From the NCBI GenBank assembly GCA_017302295.1, contig JAFLDS010000016.1, positions 21,486 to 85,485 on the forward strand: a DNA stretch of 64,000 nucleotides. The letters are read 5' to 3'. Below are positions 61,156-64,000 of this stretch, piece after piece. The position numbers and the translations under genes were made by a program. The notes beneath the pieces are model-generated. The model worked only from the letters and a program-made list of their open reading frames with translations, was not told the origin of the DNA and searched no databases. Source of the DNA: Thauera sp. (GTDB lineage: Bacteria; Pseudomonadota; Gammaproteobacteria; Burkholderiales; Rhodocyclaceae). Positions within the stretch are counted from its first letter, which is position 1, and every line of letters begins with the position of its first letter.

Positions 61156-61261
61156 GGTCTGGTGGCGGGGGATGTGCGGAGCGGGTGAGGACTGTTCGAG
61201 TCCCGAGCGAAGCGAGGTCGAGTTCCGCAGCCCGACGGAGCACATCCCCCGCCACCAGACC
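61156..61261. repeat. 106-bp dispersed repeat, copy 2 (inverted)
   Basis: Same length as copy 1 and reverse-complementary in orientation. Ends are GGTCTGGTGGCGGGGG and its complement. Internal arms include GGACTGTTCGAGTCC, a 5-bp stem with a 5-base loop. It lies just after the gdhA terminator and before the hydrolase gene, again intergenic. Confidence 0.85.
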
Positions 61262-61327
61262 GGATTCGGCGTGCCGAGGTGATCGGTTAAACTCCAGCCA
61301 AGACCAGGATTTCAGGAGCAGTAACTC

Positions 61328-61969
61328 ATGATCCAAGCCAGCATCGTCCCCGTCACGCCTTTCGAGCAGAACTGCAGCATCCTGTGGTGCGACCGGACGA
61401 AGAAGGCGGCGGTCGTCGATCCGGGCGGCGATCTCGATCGCATCCTGGCCGCGGCGAAAAAGCTGGGTGTGACGATCGAGAAGATCCTGATCACCCACGG
61501 CCATATCGACCACGCCGGCGGCACCGCCAAACTGGCGCGCGAGCTCGGTGTGCCGATCGAAGGGCCGCAGCAGGAAGACCGCTTCTGGATCGATGGCATG
61601 CCGCAGCAGAGCAAGATGTTCGGCTTTCCGGACGTCGAATCCTTCGAGCCCGACCGCTGGCTGAACGACGGCGACACGGTCACGGTGGGTGAAGAAACGC
61701 TACGCGTCATCCATGCGCCCGGTCACACGCCCGGCCATGTCGTGTTCGTGCATTCCGAGGCCCGCCTCGCGATCGTCGGCGACGTGCTGTTCGCCGGCTC
61801 GATCGGGCGTACCGATTTCCCGCGCGGCGATCACCAGACGCTGATCCGCTCCATCCGCAACAAGCTCTTCCCGCTCGGCGACGACATCGTCTTCATCCCG
61901 GGACACGGGCCGACGTCGACTTTCGGCGACGAGCGCGCAGGCAACCCCTACGTCGGCGACCACGCCTGA
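61328..61969 (+). CDS. Metallo-beta-lactamase-fold hydrolase, YcbL/glyoxalase II-like
   Basis: 213 residues with the THGHIDHAGG zinc motif, GHTPGHVVF, GDVLFAGSIGRTDFPRG, and PGHGPTS. Matches the YcbL type I glyoxalase II-like group, which hydrolyses S-lactoylglutathione or related thioesters. CAGGAGCAGTAACTC precedes the ATG. Confidence 0.9.
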   Translation: MIQASIVPVTPFEQNCSILWCDRTKKAAVVDPGGDLDRILAAAKKLGVTIEKILITHGHIDHAGGTAKLARELGVPIEGPQQEDRFWIDGMPQQSKMFGFPDVESFEPDRWLNDGDTVTVGEETLRVIHAPGHTPGHVVFVHSEARLAIVGDVLFAGSIGRTDFPRGDHQTLIRSIRNKLFPLGDDIVFIPGHGPTSTFGDERAGNPYVGDHA

Positions 61970-61997
61970 GTGCGACTGCCCGATCTGCATCCCCAAA

Positions 61998-62033
61998 TGA
62001 AAAGACCCGCGCGCCATGCCGGCGGGCGGGTCT
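61998..62033 (-). terminator. Terminator of mscL
   Basis: On the minus strand AGACCCGC and GCGGGTCT form a stem with a GC-rich loop, followed by TTTTCATTT. It lies between the convergent hydrolase and mscL genes and may serve both. Confidence 0.75.
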
Positions 62034-62071
62034 CCTGACGCACGGCGGTCGCGTGACCGCCGCCGGATCGA

Positions 62072-62500
62072 TCAAGCGCGCTGCTTCAGCGCATCGCGGA
62101 TCTCGCGCAGCAGCTTGACGTCTTCCGGTTCCGGCGCGGGCTCAGGTTCGGCCGCCGGCGGTTCGGCGCGCTTGAGCTTGTTGATCGCCTTGATCGCGAC
62201 GAAGATCGCGAAGGCGATGATCAGGAAGTTGATGATCGAGTTGATGAACACGCCGTACTTGATTAGCGGCGCGCCGGCCTTTTCGGCAGCTTCCAGCGTC
62301 TCGTAGGCGGTTGCGCTCAGGTTGACATACAGGTTGCCGAAGTCCACGCCGCCGACCAGCATGCCGACGATGGGCATCACCACGTCCTTGACCAGCGAGT
62401 CGACGATCTTGCCGAAGGCGCCGCCGATGATCACGCCGACGGCGAGATCGATGACGTTGCCACGCATGGCGAACTCTTTGAATTCCTGAACGAAACTCAT
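62072..62500 (-). CDS. mscL: Large-conductance mechanosensitive channel MscL
   Basis: 142 residues from ATG 62500, with AAGGAG six bases upstream. [26 protein letters not shown] is the signature of MscL; TM2 is [15 protein letters not shown], and a charged C-terminal coil ([11 protein letters not shown]) follows an acidic Pro/Glu linker. It relieves osmotic downshock. Confidence 0.95.
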   Translation of the reverse strand: MSFVQEFKEFAMRGNVIDLAVGVIIGGAFGKIVDSLVKDVVMPIVGMLVGGVDFGNLYVNLSATAYETLEAAEKAGAPLIKYGVFINSIINFLIIAFAIFVAIKAINKLKRAEPPAAEPEPAPEPEDVKLLREIRDALKQRA

Positions 62501-62732
62501 GGGCAACTCCTTGTTAAGCTGTTGTCGTTTGAAGGCGGCCCCTCACGCATCGAGTGGCGCCGCCGGCCTCATAGGCTTGATGCGTGGTCCATATTAACGC
62601 CGCATTGCAACATCTGCCAAAAACTTCACGTTTTGTGCGCTGAAGAATTTGCCATTCATGCGGGCCCGGACGCGTGCCTACCCGCATCGATGGCGTGAGT
62701 TCGCCGGACGCCGGCGCGTTCCAGGAGACGAC

Positions 62733-63704
62733 ATGACACTCCCTGTTTCCCTGCGCGGGCAATTCCGCGTTCCCGCGATCGCCGCACCGATGTTCCTCGT
62801 TTCCGGCCCCGCACTCGTCATCGAAGCCTGCAAGGCGGGCGTCGCAGGCACCTTTCCTGCGCTGAATGCGCGTCCTGCCGAGCAACTCGATGCCTGGTTG
62901 AGCGAGATCGACGCCGCGCTGGCGCGCTGGCGCGACGTGCATCCCGACGCCGCCTGTGCGCCACATGGGGTCAACCTGATCCTGCATGCGTCGAACGACA
63001 GGAAAGAGCGGGATCTGCAGACGATCGTGCGCCATCGTGTACCGATCGTGATCACCAGCCTGGGGCATCCAGGCGAGGTGGTGAAGGCGGTGCATGCCTA
63101 TGGCGGCCTGGTCTTCTCCGACGTGATCCATGCCTATCACGCGCGCAAGGCGATCGCTGCCGGTGTCGACGGCATCATCGCCGTGGCCGCCGGAGCGGGC
63201 GGGCACGCGGGGGGGCAGGGCGTGCTCAGCCTGGTCCGCGAGATCCGCGAATTCTGGGACGGCGTGCTGGTGGCGGCGGGCAGCATTTCGGACGGCGCGG
63301 CGATCCGCGCGGTGGAAGTGCTCGGCGCCGATTTCGCCTACATGGGAACGCGCTTCATCGCCACGCGCGAGTCGATGGCGCCCGAGGCCTACAAGCAGAT
63401 GATCGTCGATTGTGGCGCAGCCGACATCGTGTATACGGACGCGATCTCCGGCACCAACGCCAGCTTTCTGTGGCCCAGCCTGCAGCGAGCGGGCTACGAC
63501 CGTGAGGCGCTCGGCGTCGGCGCGGGCAAGGGCAAGCTGCACGACATGTCCGACGAGGCGCGCGCCTGGCGCGACGTGTGGAGCGCCGGGCAGGGGGTGG
63601 CGACGATCCACGACATCCCGGAGGTGGCGGCGCTGGTCGACCGGCTGGTGGCCGAGTACCGGGCCGCCTGCGCCCTGCCGCCCAGCGCGGCGCTGAGGGC
63701 CTGA
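62733..63704 (+). CDS. Nitronate monooxygenase (2-nitropropane dioxygenase family)
   Basis: 323 residues, ATG 62733 with CCAGGAGACGAC in front. FMN TIM barrel: AIAAPMFLVSGPALVIEACKAG, GVDGIIAVAAGAGGHAGGQG with the conserved His, GSISDGAAIRAVEVLGADFAYMGTRF. These oxidise nitronates such as propionate-3-nitronate. A LivH permease follows by 45 bp, so it may belong to an uptake/catabolic unit. Confidence 0.88.
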   Translation: MTLPVSLRGQFRVPAIAAPMFLVSGPALVIEACKAGVAGTFPALNARPAEQLDAWLSEIDAALARWRDVHPDAACAPHGVNLILHASNDRKERDLQTIVRHRVPIVITSLGHPGEVVKAVHAYGGLVFSDVIHAYHARKAIAAGVDGIIAVAAGAGGHAGGQGVLSLVREIREFWDGVLVAAGSISDGAAIRAVEVLGADFAYMGTRFIATRESMAPEAYKQMIVDCGAADIVYTDAISGTNASFLWPSLQRAGYDREALGVGAGKGKLHDMSDEARAWRDVWSAGQGVATIHDIPEVAALVDRLVAEYRAACALPPSAALRA

Positions 63705-63749
63705 GCGCGGGCGATCCGCCTCGCCGCTTATCGGGCAGCTCGTCCCTCC

Positions 63750-64000
63750 ATGCTCGCCTTCGTCCAGGTCCTGATCAGCGGTGTCGCGCTCGGCTGCGTG
63801 TATGGGCTGGTCGCGCTCTCCTTCGTGCTGATCTACAAGGCGACCGAAACGGTCAGCTTCATGCAGGGTGAGCTGCTGATGGTGGGGGCGTTCGGCGCCC
63901 TGGGGCTGCACCTGGGCGCAGGCTGGCCGCTGCTGGCAGCGGAGCTCGCCGCGATTGCCGGCACGGCCCTGCTCGGCGCGGCCTGCGAGCGCGTCGCGCT
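63750..64000 (+). CDS. LivH-type ABC transporter permease, start only (partial)
   Basis: The first 83 residues are seen: MLAFVQVLISGVALGCVYGL, then ALSFVLIYKATETVSFMQGELLMVG, the LivH pattern with a variant FMQGE for FAQGD. The reading frame runs off the window. Probably the first permease of a second importer for a different carboxylate or amino acid. Confidence 0.9.
   Translation, partial: MLAFVQVLISGVALGCVYGLVALSFVLIYKATETVSFMQGELLMVGAFGALGLHLGAGWPLLAAELAAIAGTALLGAACERVA

Noticed and set aside
61156-61261. tRNA gene suggested by GGACTGTTCGAGTCC in the repeat
   Set aside because: Only a T-arm-like stem exists, with a 5-base loop; there is no acceptor stem, anticodon arm or D-arm. The element has inverted ends and a second copy.

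Overview
The window is GC-rich, densely packed, bacterial chromosome. Gene content (Liv-type uptake systems, an SHP/DHC/cytochrome b redox module, a LitR/CarH light regulon, Mrp antiporter, FolE2, iron-sulfur bacterial photolyase) suggests a betaproteobacterium of the Rhodocyclales, such as a Thauera, Azoarcus or Aromatoleum relative. That placement is inference from gene content only. I see no rRNA, tRNA, CRISPR array, prophage or intact insertion sequence.

Layout. 1-3788: end of a substrate-binding gene and livHMGF, a branched-chain amino acid or aromatic-acid type ABC importer. 3921-9066: nitroreductase, TetR regulator, alpha-methylacyl-CoA racemase-like enzyme, hemerythrin-like protein, and a ferredoxin reductase with a Rieske ferredoxin but no oxygenase. 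9195-16209: a large MASE3-like/GAF/PAS/HD-GYP protein, small DUF3079 protein, coiled-coil membrane protein, methyltransferase and AraC regulator. 16338-18656: an unusual single protein joining a cyclic-nucleotide-binding domain, an acetate-kinase domain and a PduL phosphotransacylase domain. 18662-21529: membrane-anchored phytoene-desaturase-like flavoprotein facing a TetR gene, with two identical-type palindromes between them. 21618-23893: SHP, DHC and a ferric-reductase-like cytochrome b. 24105-28693: cation diffusion facilitator, hemerythrin-PAS-GGDEF protein, lipocalin and an exonuclease/GIY-YIG fusion.

28726-39701 concerns ion and protein homeostasis: a yybP-ykoY (manganese) riboswitch with a terminator-like hairpin before terC, then ftsH, an nhaR-like regulator, and a probable eight-gene operon cax-mrpABCDEFG.

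40339-54577 is the most coherent system: a B12-dependent LitR/CarH-type light regulator with all expected cobalamin and light-sensing residues, divergent from an eleven-gene operon (small secreted protein, glutathione peroxidase, folE2, flavin oxidoreductase, DUF1365, cyclopropane synthase, chalcone-isomerase-like, MFS, DUF3833 lipoprotein, SDR, NTF2-like). A perfect inverted repeat, TTTGTCC-N-GGACAAA, occurs twice in the divergent control region and once in front of a second operon (photolyase/cryptochrome, DUF2256, iron-sulfur photolyase), each time placed on promoter elements. This defines a candidate light regulon covering about 14 kb.

54615-58188 (minus strand): a halohydrin dehalogenase with both diagnostic motifs, a glycerophosphodiesterase, a flavoprotein and a thioesterase. 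58313-64000: BON-LysM protein, OmpA-like protein, glutamate dehydrogenase, metallo-beta-lactamase-fold hydrolase, MscL, nitronate monooxygenase, and the start of a second LivH permease. Two 106-bp copies of one repeat with matching inverted ends lie near 50.2 kb and 61.2 kb in opposite orientation.
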